Positions 8,114-17,131 of a stretch of 64,000 nucleotides of DNA are shown here, in pieces. A program made the translations under genes and the position numbers. The notes below the pieces were generated by a model. It did no database searches. It was not told where the DNA came from and saw nothing but the letters and a program-made list of their open reading frames with translations. The stretch covers positions 28,290 through 92,289 of the forward strand of contig JACGYV010000004.1 in assembly GCA_014116815.1 (NCBI GenBank). Direction: 5' to 3'. Positions within the stretch are counted from its first letter, which is position 1. Each line of letters begins with the position of its first letter. The stretch comes from Holosporaceae bacterium 'Namur' (lineage in GTDB: Bacteria; Pseudomonadota; Alphaproteobacteria; Rickettsiales; Midichloriaceae).

Positions 8114-8455
8114 CTAGCTCTTCTTATCAACCATAATATTTCTTGTCGCCGACGGTAAAGTTACCGTTAACCCTTCCAAATCTTCACTCACGATTATTTG
8201 ACATCCGAGCCTTGAGGTACGGGTAAGCCCGAAGGCTAAATCAAGCATATCTTCTTCTGCTTCGGAAGGTTCGGGTAACATATCATAGAACTCTTTATCC
8301 ACAATAACATGGCAGGTTGAGCACGCAAGCGAACCATCACATGCTCCTTCCAAATCAATATCATTTTGATGAGCAACCTCAAGCAACGAGAGCCCTAAGG
8401 GCGCATCTACCGTTTTTGTAGTTCCGTCATTTACAATAAAATTAATTTTAGGCAT
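8114..8455 (-). CDS. 2Fe-2S ferredoxin, adrenodoxin/ISC type
   Basis: An electron carrier of the adrenodoxin-like class used in Fe-S cluster assembly. Ligands C39, C45, C48 and C85 follow the CX5CX2C...C pattern ([14 protein letters not shown] and RLGCQI). The acidic stretch before the last Cys ([11 protein letters not shown]) is the usual partner-binding surface. Its 113 residues are normal. It sits between yajC and nuoA rather than in an isc operon; the close spacing suggests one transcript. The ferredoxin reductase at 30195 could reduce it. Confidence 0.93.
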   Translation of the reverse strand: MPKINFIVNDGTTKTVDAPLGLSLLEVAHQNDIDLEGACDGSLACSTCHVIVDKEFYDMLPEPSEAEEDMLDLAFGLTRTSRLGCQIIVSEDLEGLTVTLPSATRNIMVDKKS

Positions 8456-8463
8456 ATTTTCCT

Positions 8464-8808
8464 TTAAGCAGCTTTTAGTGCGTTTTGCTCATTTATAACT
8501 TCAGAAACGCTTTCTCTTTTAATTTTTACTTTAACGTTTTCTGCTATTTCTACAACCAAATAGTTACTGTTTTCTTCAACTTTAACAACTTGACCGAAAA
8601 TCCCGCCCGAGGTCACTACTTTATCACCTTTGCTGATTTTGCTCAGCATCCCTTGATGCTCTTTCATTTTCTTTTGCTGCGGACGAATAAGGAGAAAATA
8701 AAACACCACCATGATTAAAACAAGGGGAGCAAAACTGGTGAGCATTGAAGGCTGCTGAGTTGCTGCCGAGGTTGCATCCGCTGCGAAAGCTTCTGAAAAT
8801 AAACTCAT
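8464..8808 (-). CDS. yajC: Preprotein translocase subunit YajC
   Basis: A small membrane protein that associates with SecDF and the Sec channel. It has an N-terminal segment, one TM helix ([27 protein letters not shown]) with the family signature [12 protein letters not shown], then the cytoplasmic [24 protein letters not shown] strand region. In many Rickettsiales yajC is followed by secD; here ferredoxin and nuoA follow instead. Confidence 0.95.
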   Translation of the reverse strand: MSLFSEAFAADATSAATQQPSMLTSFAPLVLIMVVFYFLLIRPQQKKMKEHQGMLSKISKGDKVVTSGGIFGQVVKVEENSNYLVVEIAENVKVKIKRESVSEVINEQNALKAA

Positions 8809-8924
8809 TATGTATCCTACATTAAATTTAAATTTTTCGGTATATTAATTTAACCGCAAAGTTAATGCAAGTAATTTGGGTAGGATTATATATTCATTGA
8901 GTTTAAAAATAGTTCTCGGACGGC

Positions 8925-9815
8925 TTATTTACTTCGCTTTTTAAATACTGATATTTTTACATCTACCGTCACGGTTAATTCTTTTAATGAAAGTAATGCT
9001 GCTTTTTTCTCTCCTCCCGATTTAAAATAAAAAGGAGTCATTGCAAGCAGGTTTTCTATATCTTCCTGCATGCCGATCCGACATTTAAAGGTGAGAGGTA
9101 AAGAATTTTCAAGTGTAAAATATTCTTCTGCTTTTTTTATTAATTTATCCTCTGCTTTTTCGGTAATAGAAGAAAATAATATGTTTCTCATTTCTATTAA
9201 ATGTGAAGAGGAAGGCGTAATGGTAATTAACCTGCCCGTGTCGGCAAGCACCCTATGATATTCATTAAAATAAAGCGGGGCAAACACGGAAAGTGCTATA
9301 TCTATTGTCTTTTCTTGAAGGGGTAGCTTAATTGCGCTCCCCACACACCATGAAATCCCTTTATTATGCCCGGCAGCTAATTTTATCGCCTCTTTTGAAA
9401 TATCAATTCCATAGTAATTTCCTTTTACTTTTAAACGACTGTCTAAATGCTGTTTTAAATTAGATAAATAGTACCCCTCTCCGCAGCCGATATCAGCTAT
9501 ATGAAAGCTTTCTTTTACCAGTTTTAAGTATTCATTAGTAATTAACATATTTAAAGTGTCGGATATCGGTTGGTAATATCCTTCATTTAAAAACTTTGCT
9601 CTGCTCTTCACCATCATCCGGTTATCACCCGGGTTTTTAGAGTTTTTCTGATTGGCCGGTAATAAATTCAGATAACCCTGGCGTGCTTTGTCATAAATAT
9701 GACCTTTCTCACACCCTACATATTTTTCATACCCGATGAGCTTTTCCCCGCCGCAGATAGGACACATAAGCGCCGAAACTTCATTAGCCGTAATTTCCTG
9801 GTTTGCATGCGGCAT
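8925..9815 (-). CDS. rlmA: RlmA-like 23S rRNA (guanine-N1) methyltransferase
   Basis: The N-terminal zinc knuckle uses C18, C21, C35 and H39 (CPICGG...GCEKGH) followed by YDKARQGYLNLLPANQ, the RlmA signature. The PGDNRMMVKSRAKFL segment is also typical. The SAM-binding motif is DIGCGEGYY at 108-116. The family methylates G745/G748 of 23S rRNA; in some bacteria this position confers macrolide or tylosin resistance. There are no operon partners: flanking gaps exceed 100 bases. Confidence 0.82.
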   Translation of the reverse strand: MPHANQEITANEVSALMCPICGGEKLIGYEKYVGCEKGHIYDKARQGYLNLLPANQKNSKNPGDNRMMVKSRAKFLNEGYYQPISDTLNMLITNEYLKLVKESFHIADIGCGEGYYLSNLKQHLDSRLKVKGNYYGIDISKEAIKLAAGHNKGISWCVGSAIKLPLQEKTIDIALSVFAPLYFNEYHRVLADTGRLITITPSSSHLIEMRNILFSSITEKAEDKLIKKAEEYFTLENSLPLTFKCRIGMQEDIENLLAMTPFYFKSGGEKKAALLSLKELTVTVDVKISVFKKRSK

Positions 9816-9925
9816 TATAGCTCCTAAAGTAAGTTAATTAATTTATCGAATAGCAAGCTTAAAAGCAGCGCGTAAACCGCTCTTAATAACACAGGCTACT
9901 TATATAGTGTTACCCTCCTTATCGC

Positions 9926-10477
9926 TTAAACCGATTCAACCCCTTTAACTTCAGGTATATAATGTTTGAGCATATTCTCAATACCGCTTTTTAAGGTGAG
10001 CGTTGAACTCGGGCAACCTGAGCAAGCACCGTGCAACTCAACATAAACTACTCCTTCTTTAAAACCTTTGTAAATTATATCCCCGCCGTCATTAGCTACA
10101 GCCGGCCTTACTCTGGTCTCAATTAATTCTTTAATTTGTTTTACCGCTTCATCATCCTCCACATCACTCGTAACGTCTGCTTTAAATGCGCTTTCCGTTA
10201 TCACAGGTTTTTGTGCAACAAAGTGATCCATAATAGAAGCAAGTACTATAGGTTTTAAAATACTCCAATCAGCACTCGGGTCTTTTGTAACGGAGATAAA
10301 ATTATCAGTTAAAAATATTCCCTTCACCCCTTCAACATCAAGTAGAGCAGCGGCAAGCGGAGAAGTAGAACAATCTTCACCCGAATGATAGGTAAGAGTC
10401 CCTTCTTTTAACACTTTAACCCCGGGAATAAATTTTAGAGTTTGAGGGTTAGGAGTTTCTTGCGTCTGTATAAACAT
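9926..10477 (-). CDS. NFU-type Fe-S cluster scaffold/carrier
   Basis: Two domains: an N-terminal Nfu_N domain (IQTQETPNPQTLKFIPG) and a C-terminal NifU-like domain with the cluster-binding CXXC in GACSGCPSS (C152 and C155 from this start). Such proteins carry 4Fe-4S clusters to targets such as complex I and lipoate synthase. I use the ATG at 10475-10477 because it gives the standard MFIQT start; a GTG three codons upstream is the alternative. Monocistronic by spacing. Confidence 0.93.
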   Translation of the reverse strand: MFIQTQETPNPQTLKFIPGVKVLKEGTLTYHSGEDCSTSPLAAALLDVEGVKGIFLTDNFISVTKDPSADWSILKPIVLASIMDHFVAQKPVITESAFKADVTSDVEDDEAVKQIKELIETRVRPAVANDGGDIIYKGFKEGVVYVELHGACSGCPSSTLTLKSGIENMLKHYIPEVKGVESV

Positions 10478-10600
10478 AACTTTCACTCATTAATTTTTTA
10501 GAGAAATGATACTCTTTAATCATATAAATGAAAATAAAATATTTTTATCAACCGGGATTAAATTTCACAACACACCTAGATTAACAACTTTTAAATATAA

Positions 10601-11563
10601 TTATCTTACACGCGCACTTTCATCAAAATCATTCCTTGAAGGAGTTCCGATTAAATCTTTAGGTGCGGAAATTTTATTATAAGGCATTATTGAATTTCTA
10701 AGTAGTGTAATAGTAATCCTTCTGTTTTTCTCAGCATAAGGGTTATTCGGATCTGCCGGATCCGTATCCGCTTTTCCGATTACTCTTCCGATTTGCTCGG
10801 AAGGAACCCCGCTTTGCACCAAATACCTACGTGCTGCATTCGCTCTATCCGCAGAGAGTTCCCAGTTAGTATATACGCCATTAGTATCATTTACAGTTCT
10901 ATCGGTAAAACCTGATAGTTGAAGGAAGTTAGGGGTAAATTGAATGAGCTTGGCAATTTTAAATAATATTACTTCCGTGAAAGCGGTAAGCTCGGCACTA
11001 CCGGGTTTAAACATAGGGTGCTTATCTTGTCCGAAAATCCTAATCTCTAAACCTTCAGGGGTAATAACTAACTGTAATGAATTCTTATAATCCTGTAGGC
11101 TTTTATCTTTTTCAATTAACTTATTTAACTCACCTTCAACTAATTCATATCTTTGATTTTCTTGTTCTTCCAAGCTCGCTTCGGTTCCGATTTTTTTTAC
11201 GGTTACAATATCACCGACGCTTTTTACACCGTATTTAAATCCTTGAGTTTTATCTTCATCTTTTAATCCTTCTTTTTGCGCGGCCGAACTAAACCCGCCT
11301 TTAAAACCCTCACCTAGCTGCCCTGAGATTCCGATCGTCGGATCAAAGTATTCGGCAATACCTTTTAACTTTTCAGTCGGCACGGCATTTAAAAGCCACA
11401 TAAGTAAAAAGAAAGCCATCATTGCAGTCACGAAATCCGCATAAGCCACCTTCCAAGCTCCACCATGATGCCCGTGATGCGCGGCAAACACTTTCTTTAT
11501 AATTATCGGGGCTTTTTTAGTTTCTTCCTTTTCCTTATCTTTATCTTTCTCTTTCTCTTGCAT
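10601..11563 (-). CDS. motB: Flagellar motor stator protein MotB
   Basis: MotB anchors the stator to peptidoglycan and forms the ion channel with MotA. A charged N-terminus (KEKDKDKEK) leads to the single TM helix, YADFVTAMMAFFLLMWLLNA, with the essential ion-binding Asp at D43. After a plug/linker comes the OmpA-like peptidoglycan-binding domain (LSGFTDRTVND..., LSADRANAARRYLV, NRRITI). The start lies two bases after the motA stop, so the two are co-translated. Flagellar genes are rare in Rickettsiales and point to the Midichloriaceae side. Confidence 0.96.
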   Translation of the reverse strand: MQEKEKDKDKEKEETKKAPIIIKKVFAAHHGHHGGAWKVAYADFVTAMMAFFLLMWLLNAVPTEKLKGIAEYFDPTIGISGQLGEGFKGGFSSAAQKEGLKDEDKTQGFKYGVKSVGDIVTVKKIGTEASLEEQENQRYELVEGELNKLIEKDKSLQDYKNSLQLVITPEGLEIRIFGQDKHPMFKPGSAELTAFTEVILFKIAKLIQFTPNFLQLSGFTDRTVNDTNGVYTNWELSADRANAARRYLVQSGVPSEQIGRVIGKADTDPADPNNPYAEKNRRITITLLRNSIMPYNKISAPKDLIGTPSRNDFDESARVR

Positions 11564-11565
11564 TC

Positions 11566-12426
11566 CTATCTCACAATTAAGTTCTTCTTCAAGCTTTTTT
11601 CAAGTTCGATAAAGCTTGGTTTTAAATGATCTGGGATAATCTGGCGGGCACATTCTACTGAAATGGTAGGAGGATGTCCCTTAGCATGTGAAACAATTGC
11701 TGCTTTTATGCACTCCAGGAACTTTACTTCCTCATTGGTATAACCTTCGAAAAATGCCCCGATCGGGGATATTATTCCATATGATAAAAATACACCTAAG
11801 AATGTGCCTATAAGGGCTGCGGCAATTTTCCTTCCGAGCACGCTCGGGTCAGCTGCAATTGATGCCATTGCATTAATTACTCCAAGTACGGCGGCAATTA
11901 TCCCAAGCCCTGGTAAGCTATCCCCTAACCTATTAAAGCAGGAAGCAAGGTTTTGACCTTGTATTTTTTTCTCAAATAATTCATCTTCCATCATTTGTTG
12001 CAATTCATAAGGGTTTTCAAACCCCAGTACTATTAGACGCATATAGTCAGAGATAAAGGTGGCAACCTGCTTGTTTTCAAAAATTTTTTTAAAGCGTTTA
12101 AATAGAAAACTTTTTTCAGGGTATTCAATTTGAGTCTCTAAATCCATTTTAGAATTTGATTTAGAGTATTTAAGTAAATTGAATAAAAATGAGAGCAACT
12201 CAACATAATCTTCTTTTGAATAAGGTTCTCTTTTTGTAACTTTATGAATATTGGTAAATGCTAATGTAAGTGAAGTTTTAGAATTGGATATAATAAAAGA
12301 ACCGATTGCCGTACCGAGAATAATTAAAGCTTCAAAGGGGTGAATTAAAACTAAAATATTACCGCCTCCGCCTATAAAGCCGATAACCAGTGATAGTATT
12401 ACTATAATTATGCCGAATTGGAACAC
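11566..12426 (-). CDS. motA: Flagellar motor stator protein MotA
   Basis: A four-helix stator subunit partnered with MotB. TM1-2 are near the N-terminus (FGIIIVILSLVIGFIGGGG; EALIILGTAIGSFII), then a large cytoplasmic domain and TM3-4 (LGIIAAVLGVINAMASI; ALIGTFLGVFLSYGIISPI). The conserved PxLGIIAAVLG segment that faces the MotB channel is intact (SLPGLGIIAAVLGV). The 286 residues are normal length. First gene of the motAB pair; no other flagellar genes are close by. Confidence 0.96.
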   Translation of the reverse strand: MFQFGIIIVILSLVIGFIGGGGNILVLIHPFEALIILGTAIGSFIISNSKTSLTLAFTNIHKVTKREPYSKEDYVELLSFLFNLLKYSKSNSKMDLETQIEYPEKSFLFKRFKKIFENKQVATFISDYMRLIVLGFENPYELQQMMEDELFEKKIQGQNLASCFNRLGDSLPGLGIIAAVLGVINAMASIAADPSVLGRKIAAALIGTFLGVFLSYGIISPIGAFFEGYTNEEVKFLECIKAAIVSHAKGHPPTISVECARQIIPDHLKPSFIELEKSLKKNLIVR

Positions 12427-12430
12427 CGTT

Positions 12431-12481
12431 GCCGAAATATTAAATACACCCTTAAGAATTAGTATTATATAATATTTCGGC
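12431..12481. repeat. Perfect 11-bp inverted repeat between the DASS gene and motA
   Basis: GCCGAAATATT (12431-12441) pairs with AATATTTCGGC (12471-12481) across a 29-base loop. Both neighbours are on the minus strand, with the DASS gene upstream, so the hairpin could end or attenuate that transcript, though no T-run follows. Confidence 0.5.
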
Positions 12482-12513
12482 TAGGTAAAGTATTGAATTA
12501 GAAAATTATATTT

Positions 12514-13929
12514 TTACCACCAACCCAAAGCATACCACCATGCCGAGCCGATAGTCGCCCAAACCGCCAAATTAACCAAACTTACCAAAAATCCGACCTT
12601 CCACCAAGTTTTAGTATTAAAGTACCCTGCCCCGAAGAAAACAGGAGCCGAGCTGATTCCATAGTGAGTCAAACCTGCGGCAAGCGAGGAGAAATAAGCG
12701 AGCGCTAATGCGGAAACCAACTTCGGTACGCCTGCACTGATCAGTAACATTAAAAATGTACTGTAAAGCACGGTAATCTTAGCAGTAATACTTGCAAAGA
12801 AGTAATGAACATAGAAATATAGCAATCCTATTACCACAATTGTCAACATCATGCCTTTGCCTGCAACCAGGTGTTCCATTTGCCCGCCGATCCATGCCAT
12901 TATACCGAATTCTTTTAAAAAACCCGACATCATTACAAGCGTACCGAACCAGGTCAAAGTATCCCAGGCTCCTTTTTCGCTTAAAGCATCATTCCAGCTT
13001 AATACCCCGGAAATTATCAGTATACAGAAACCGAGTAACGCAGTGGTGGTTGCATTAAACCCGACCCTATAATCTAAAATCCAAAGTGTAATTAATAATA
13101 TGAAAGTTAAGAGCATTACAACTTCATGCTTAGTAATTTTACCCATTTCTTTTAAAGCCTGCTTAGCAATGCGGGGAGCATTTTCCGTGCTTTTAACACT
13201 AGGCGGATAAATAAGATAAATCACTAAAGGAATAAGAAGTAAGCTTATTATCCCCGGAACAATTGCACCCAATGCCCAAGTTTCCCAAGATATATCTATG
13301 CCGAATTGAGGCGCAAGTTTCAGAACCAAAGGGTTTCCCGCCATTGCAGTTAAGAACATGGCACTGGTAACTACGTTTGATTGAAAGCACACCTGTATCA
13401 AAAATCCGCCGCTGTGGTTTTTATCCTTCCTGGAAGGGTTATTCTTTTCATATTCATCAGATAACGCTTTTGCTATCGGAAATATTATTCCTCCGCCTCT
13501 TGCCGTTACGCTCGGAATCATCGGAGAAAGTATAAAATCAGTTAATATTAAACCGTATGATAGCCCTAAAGTACTTTTACCGATTTTAGAAATAAAGTAA
13601 TAAGCTATTCGCTTGCCTAAACCCGTTTTTATGAATCCCCTTGATATAAAGAAAGCAAATACTACAAGCCAGGCTATATCTATACTGAAAGCAGAAAGCG
13701 CCTGATGGAGAGTCAGAGTATGGGTAATTATGCATACTAAAATACTGAATAGCGCTATGGCTCCGATCGGCATAGGGTTTAAAATTATGGCAATAATAGT
13801 GGTTATAAAAATCCCGAATAGGTGCCAAGCTTTAAGATCGACTCCGATCGGTGCAGGAACATTCCAAAGCACTGCTCCTAAAATGAATACTAACAGCACT
13901 TGTTTAAGGTTTATGTTGCCGGAACTCAT
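12514..13929 (-). CDS. Divalent anion:Na+ symporter family transporter (dicarboxylate/2-oxoglutarate type)
   Basis: A DASS-family membrane carrier of 471 residues with about 12 hydrophobic segments. Family motifs include the SNT-like signatures SNVVTSAMFLTAMAGNPLV and AGLTHYGISSAPVFFGAGY, the QSN/SSA ion-coordinating loops. The HLFGIFITTIIAIILNPMP start and ITARG-like PSVTARGGGIIFP loop resemble plastid 2-oxoglutarate/malate translocators and CitT. In an intracellular bacterium it would plausibly import host dicarboxylates to feed the TCA cycle; the precise substrate is not readable. Confidence 0.88.
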   Translation of the reverse strand: MSSGNINLKQVLLVFILGAVLWNVPAPIGVDLKAWHLFGIFITTIIAIILNPMPIGAIALFSILVCIITHTLTLHQALSAFSIDIAWLVVFAFFISRGFIKTGLGKRIAYYFISKIGKSTLGLSYGLILTDFILSPMIPSVTARGGGIIFPIAKALSDEYEKNNPSRKDKNHSGGFLIQVCFQSNVVTSAMFLTAMAGNPLVLKLAPQFGIDISWETWALGAIVPGIISLLLIPLVIYLIYPPSVKSTENAPRIAKQALKEMGKITKHEVVMLLTFILLITLWILDYRVGFNATTTALLGFCILIISGVLSWNDALSEKGAWDTLTWFGTLVMMSGFLKEFGIMAWIGGQMEHLVAGKGMMLTIVVIGLLYFYVHYFFASITAKITVLYSTFLMLLISAGVPKLVSALALAYFSSLAAGLTHYGISSAPVFFGAGYFNTKTWWKVGFLVSLVNLAVWATIGSAWWYALGWW

Positions 13930-14185
13930 ATATAAAAACCAAATAAATTTTCAAATTTAATGCAAAATATACCGAATAATACTGAAAAATCCAGTGGTAA
14001 AATAAGAAAATAATTACCTTGAATCCTATTTATTTAATGATATAAACAATAGTTCATTTATACTTCCGCCTTGTTTATTACCCCCCTCTAAGCCTTGATT
14101 TCCCCAAAATCTTCACTAGTCTGATAAAAGCTTGCAATATAAAGAAAAATAGAGTATCATTCAGCGCTTTATAAATAAATTTATT

Positions 14186-14752
14186 ATGGTAAGCATGAAT
14201 ATTATCCTTCGGCTTTTTACTGTTTTATTTATCTTATTCTCGCAAGCTGCAACTGCAAATAACCAGGAATTGTCGTTTGAGAAAGAAAAACAAACTTTAA
14301 CTCTTGATCAGAAGAAAAAAATTGCAAAACCGGTAGTCGGATTATCTTTCTCCGAAACTGGTATCGCTTCCTGGTACGGTCGTGAATTCAGCGGCAGGCC
14401 GACTGCAAGCGGAGAGATCTTTAATCCTGACTTAATGACGGCTGCTCACAAATATCTGCCTCTAAATAGCATAGTCAAAGTTACCAACCTTGAAAATAAA
14501 AAATCAATAAGAGTTATTGTAAATGACAAAGGTCCTTTTATTGCAGCTCGGGTTATTGATCTTTCAAGGATGGCGGCGGAAGTGCTGGGTTTTAAAGACA
14601 AAGGGTTAGCTAAAGTTAAACTGGAATATTTGCATAACGAAACAATAGACTTAAGTAACGCGCTTACTTCGAAGCAAAGAAAAAGGCTACACCGCGAGAT
14701 AGAAAAATTTTCATTAGGTAAATGGCGAAATGTTATCAAAGCACATAAATAG
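14186..14752 (+). CDS. rlpA: RlpA-like septal lytic transglycosylase (DPBB domain)
   Basis: The signal peptide (NIILRLFTVLFILFSQAATA) is followed by a double-psi beta-barrel with the RlpA signature ETGIASWYGREFSGRPTASG, then MTAAHKYLPLNSIVKVTN and VNDKGPF...RVIDLSRMAAEVLG. The active-site Asp (DKGP) is present. RlpA cleaves denuded glycan strands at division sites. There is no C-terminal SPOR domain, so septal targeting by SPOR is absent in this short version (188 residues). The start may be the first ATG or the one three codons later. Confidence 0.9.
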   Translation: MVSMNIILRLFTVLFILFSQAATANNQELSFEKEKQTLTLDQKKKIAKPVVGLSFSETGIASWYGREFSGRPTASGEIFNPDLMTAAHKYLPLNSIVKVTNLENKKSIRVIVNDKGPFIAARVIDLSRMAAEVLGFKDKGLAKVKLEYLHNETIDLSNALTSKQRKRLHREIEKFSLGKWRNVIKAHK

Positions 14753-14857
14753 ATTGAGCTGCTCCAGTATATACTCATTCTTTTTACAAAATACTGTTGA
14801 CCTATAGAATATTCATCTTAATCTATTGGAAGATAGAAAATTAAAGAGTCGGATTAG

Positions 14858-17131
14858 GTGTTTTTTAAAGACAAATCCATTTTTATAGAAGATGAGAAGC
14901 ATTTTATTGAGGATAAAGTAGCGGAATTTATTCCGATTGCCTGCCATTACGATAAAGAAACACTACTTACCAAGAACGGGGAATTACTGCAAATAATTAA
15001 AATTTCCGGGCTGGAAACAAATGATAGCGAATTTCAAAAAATAAATTTGCGTGACCAACTTAGAAAAGTAATAAAAAAACATGTTACCGAGTATAAGTAT
15101 GCAGTTCATATACATGTGCTTAGAAATAGAGAAAATATGGTTCCTCCGGGCGAAATGCCTTTCGGCTTTGCCGAAGAACTAAACCAAAGGTGGGCTAAAA
15201 AAAACAATTGGGATAAACAATTGGTTAACACGTTATATGTGACCGTTATCAGACAAAACATACAAACCGGTACGTTCGACCCGAAAACTTTAGTTTTTCC
15301 GCTGATTAAAAACCAACATTACAATCACTTAAATACCGCATGTGAAGAATTGCATAATATCACCGATAATATGGTTGATGACCTAAAAAGATTCGGCTCA
15401 ACCAAGCTCACGATGCAAAAAACCGAAGACGAAGGATATATATCCGAGCCTCTTTCTTTATATAACAACCTTGTACAACTAACCCAAACAAGAGCTCATG
15501 TACCGATTAAAGATTTATCCGAATACTTAGCAAACATTAAAATTAAATATAAATTTAATACGGCGGTAATAGAGGGCACGGATTTTAAAAGATATTGTGC
15601 GGTATTTAGTTTAAAACAACCGCAAAATATCTCGGTTAGTGCATATGATAAGCTGCTCCAGCTTGGCATGCAGTTCATAATTTCAGAATCTCTGTACTTT
15701 GTATCATCAGATACCGCATTAAAGAACCATAAAAAAATGATGTCTCATTTAGAGGCTGCTAAAGCACAGGATATAGCTCAAGAGAACGACTTAGCAGATA
15801 TTCTTAATGAAGATAAGGGCAATAATAATGATTATTGCGCTCATCAGGTTACCCTATTAGTATACAGTGATGATGAGAGTTTTTTTCAGGATAAATTAAA
15901 CAAAACCGTTGAAGTACTGCAAAATATCGGGCTGGTTGCGGTAAGAGAAGATTTTAAGATGGCCAAATGTTTTTGGTCACAGCTGCCGGGTAATTTTAGA
16001 TTTATAGATAGAATTAACTATATGGCGACTAATTTAATCGGTGCACTTACCTCGATTCATCATAAAAATATAGGCTGCTATAGCGGCAGTAAGTGGGGAC
16101 CTGCTATTTCCCTATTTAGAAACAATGACGGGAACCCATATTACTTCAATTTTCACAATCATAACAACGGTAACACATTAATTATAGGCAATGAGCACAG
16201 CGGAAAAAATGTGCTTATGAAGTTCTTCCTTACCCAAAGCACTAAATTAAACCCGCGAATAATTTTTATCGACGGCGAAGGCAATTCCGAAAAATTTATC
16301 GAGGAGTTAGGCGGATTATATGTTAAACCAAACCCGGATGATTTCTCTCCCGTTAAAATAAAGCTTTTTGATAAAGAACTTTTTAAAGGAAAATTAGAAC
16401 TGTTCAGTAATTTCCTAACTAATTTAATTTATCCCCGTGCCAGTGATAACGCACAATACCAAACTTTTTTTGCCGCCCTTGCTAAAAGCTTATTCGAAGG
16501 TAATGAGAATGAAGATCCTTATACCCTACTTAGCGGTATAATTGAAAAATCAGAAGATGAGGCAATAAAATCCAGTTTTAACAGTTACTTTAATAGTGAA
16601 ATTTACTCAAACTTTTTTGATGAAGATTTCTTAGATCTATTCACTTTAGAGGATATTTTAAGTATTGATATAACCGAGCTTTCCAAGTCTAAACCAATTC
16701 AGGAGGCTTTCTTAGTATTATTACTACTTAAGATACCTTCACTTCTCGACGGCAGACCGACCATTATTGCATTTAATAAATGTTATGACTTATTCTTCAG
16801 CAATGTGTTTTCTCCGCTCTTTTCTTCCTGGCTTGATGAACTGACAAGTAAAAATGCAATTGCATTTTTTTCAACCGATACGAATGATAGAATATTAGAT
16901 AATGACTGTTTACGAAATTGTTTAGATAAGTTTGCTACCCAAATTTTCACCTCAAATAAGTTTGCCGATAAAAAATTTAAGCATTCGTTCAGCCTTAATG
17001 AATTTGAGTTAACTCAAATTAAAGCTTACAGTGTTGAGCGCCGAATGTTCGTGCTAAAACAGGGTGAATATTCAATTGTCGGCGTGCTTAATCTTGCGGA
17101 TCTACCTGAAATATTAGAGGTACTTAAATAA
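14858..17131 (+). CDS. virB4: VirB4-family type IV secretion ATPase, degenerate rickettsial paralogue (RvhB4-II-like)
   Basis: A 757-residue VirB4/CagE-like protein. The N-terminal half matches the VirB4 domain (ACHYDKETLLTKNGELLQII, EGTDFKRYCAVFSL). The ATPase half is degenerate: the Walker A site reads GNEHSGKN (444-451), with Asn where Ser/Thr binds Mg-ATP, and the Walker B strand TIIAFNKC (near 635-642) lacks Asp-Glu. This fits the second VirB4 copy of the rickettsial rvh system, described as lacking ATP-binding residues, which may act structurally. Its stop overlaps the start of the next gene (TAATG), giving a two-gene operon. Confidence 0.85.
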   Translation: MFFKDKSIFIEDEKHFIEDKVAEFIPIACHYDKETLLTKNGELLQIIKISGLETNDSEFQKINLRDQLRKVIKKHVTEYKYAVHIHVLRNRENMVPPGEMPFGFAEELNQRWAKKNNWDKQLVNTLYVTVIRQNIQTGTFDPKTLVFPLIKNQHYNHLNTACEELHNITDNMVDDLKRFGSTKLTMQKTEDEGYISEPLSLYNNLVQLTQTRAHVPIKDLSEYLANIKIKYKFNTAVIEGTDFKRYCAVFSLKQPQNISVSAYDKLLQLGMQFIISESLYFVSSDTALKNHKKMMSHLEAAKAQDIAQENDLADILNEDKGNNNDYCAHQVTLLVYSDDESFFQDKLNKTVEVLQNIGLVAVREDFKMAKCFWSQLPGNFRFIDRINYMATNLIGALTSIHHKNIGCYSGSKWGPAISLFRNNDGNPYYFNFHNHNNGNTLIIGNEHSGKNVLMKFFLTQSTKLNPRIIFIDGEGNSEKFIEELGGLYVKPNPDDFSPVKIKLFDKELFKGKLELFSNFLTNLIYPRASDNAQYQTFFAALAKSLFEGNENEDPYTLLSGIIEKSEDEAIKSSFNSYFNSEIYSNFFDEDFLDLFTLEDILSIDITELSKSKPIQEAFLVLLLLKIPSLLDGRPTIIAFNKCYDLFFSNVFSPLFSSWLDELTSKNAIAFFSTDTNDRILDNDCLRNCLDKFATQIFTSNKFADKKFKHSFSLNEFELTQIKAYSVERRMFVLKQGEYSIVGVLNLADLPEILEVLK

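Noticed and set aside
15496..15678. Short minus-strand ORF inside virB4
   Set aside because: Complete overlap with a well-supported gene and no independent signals.
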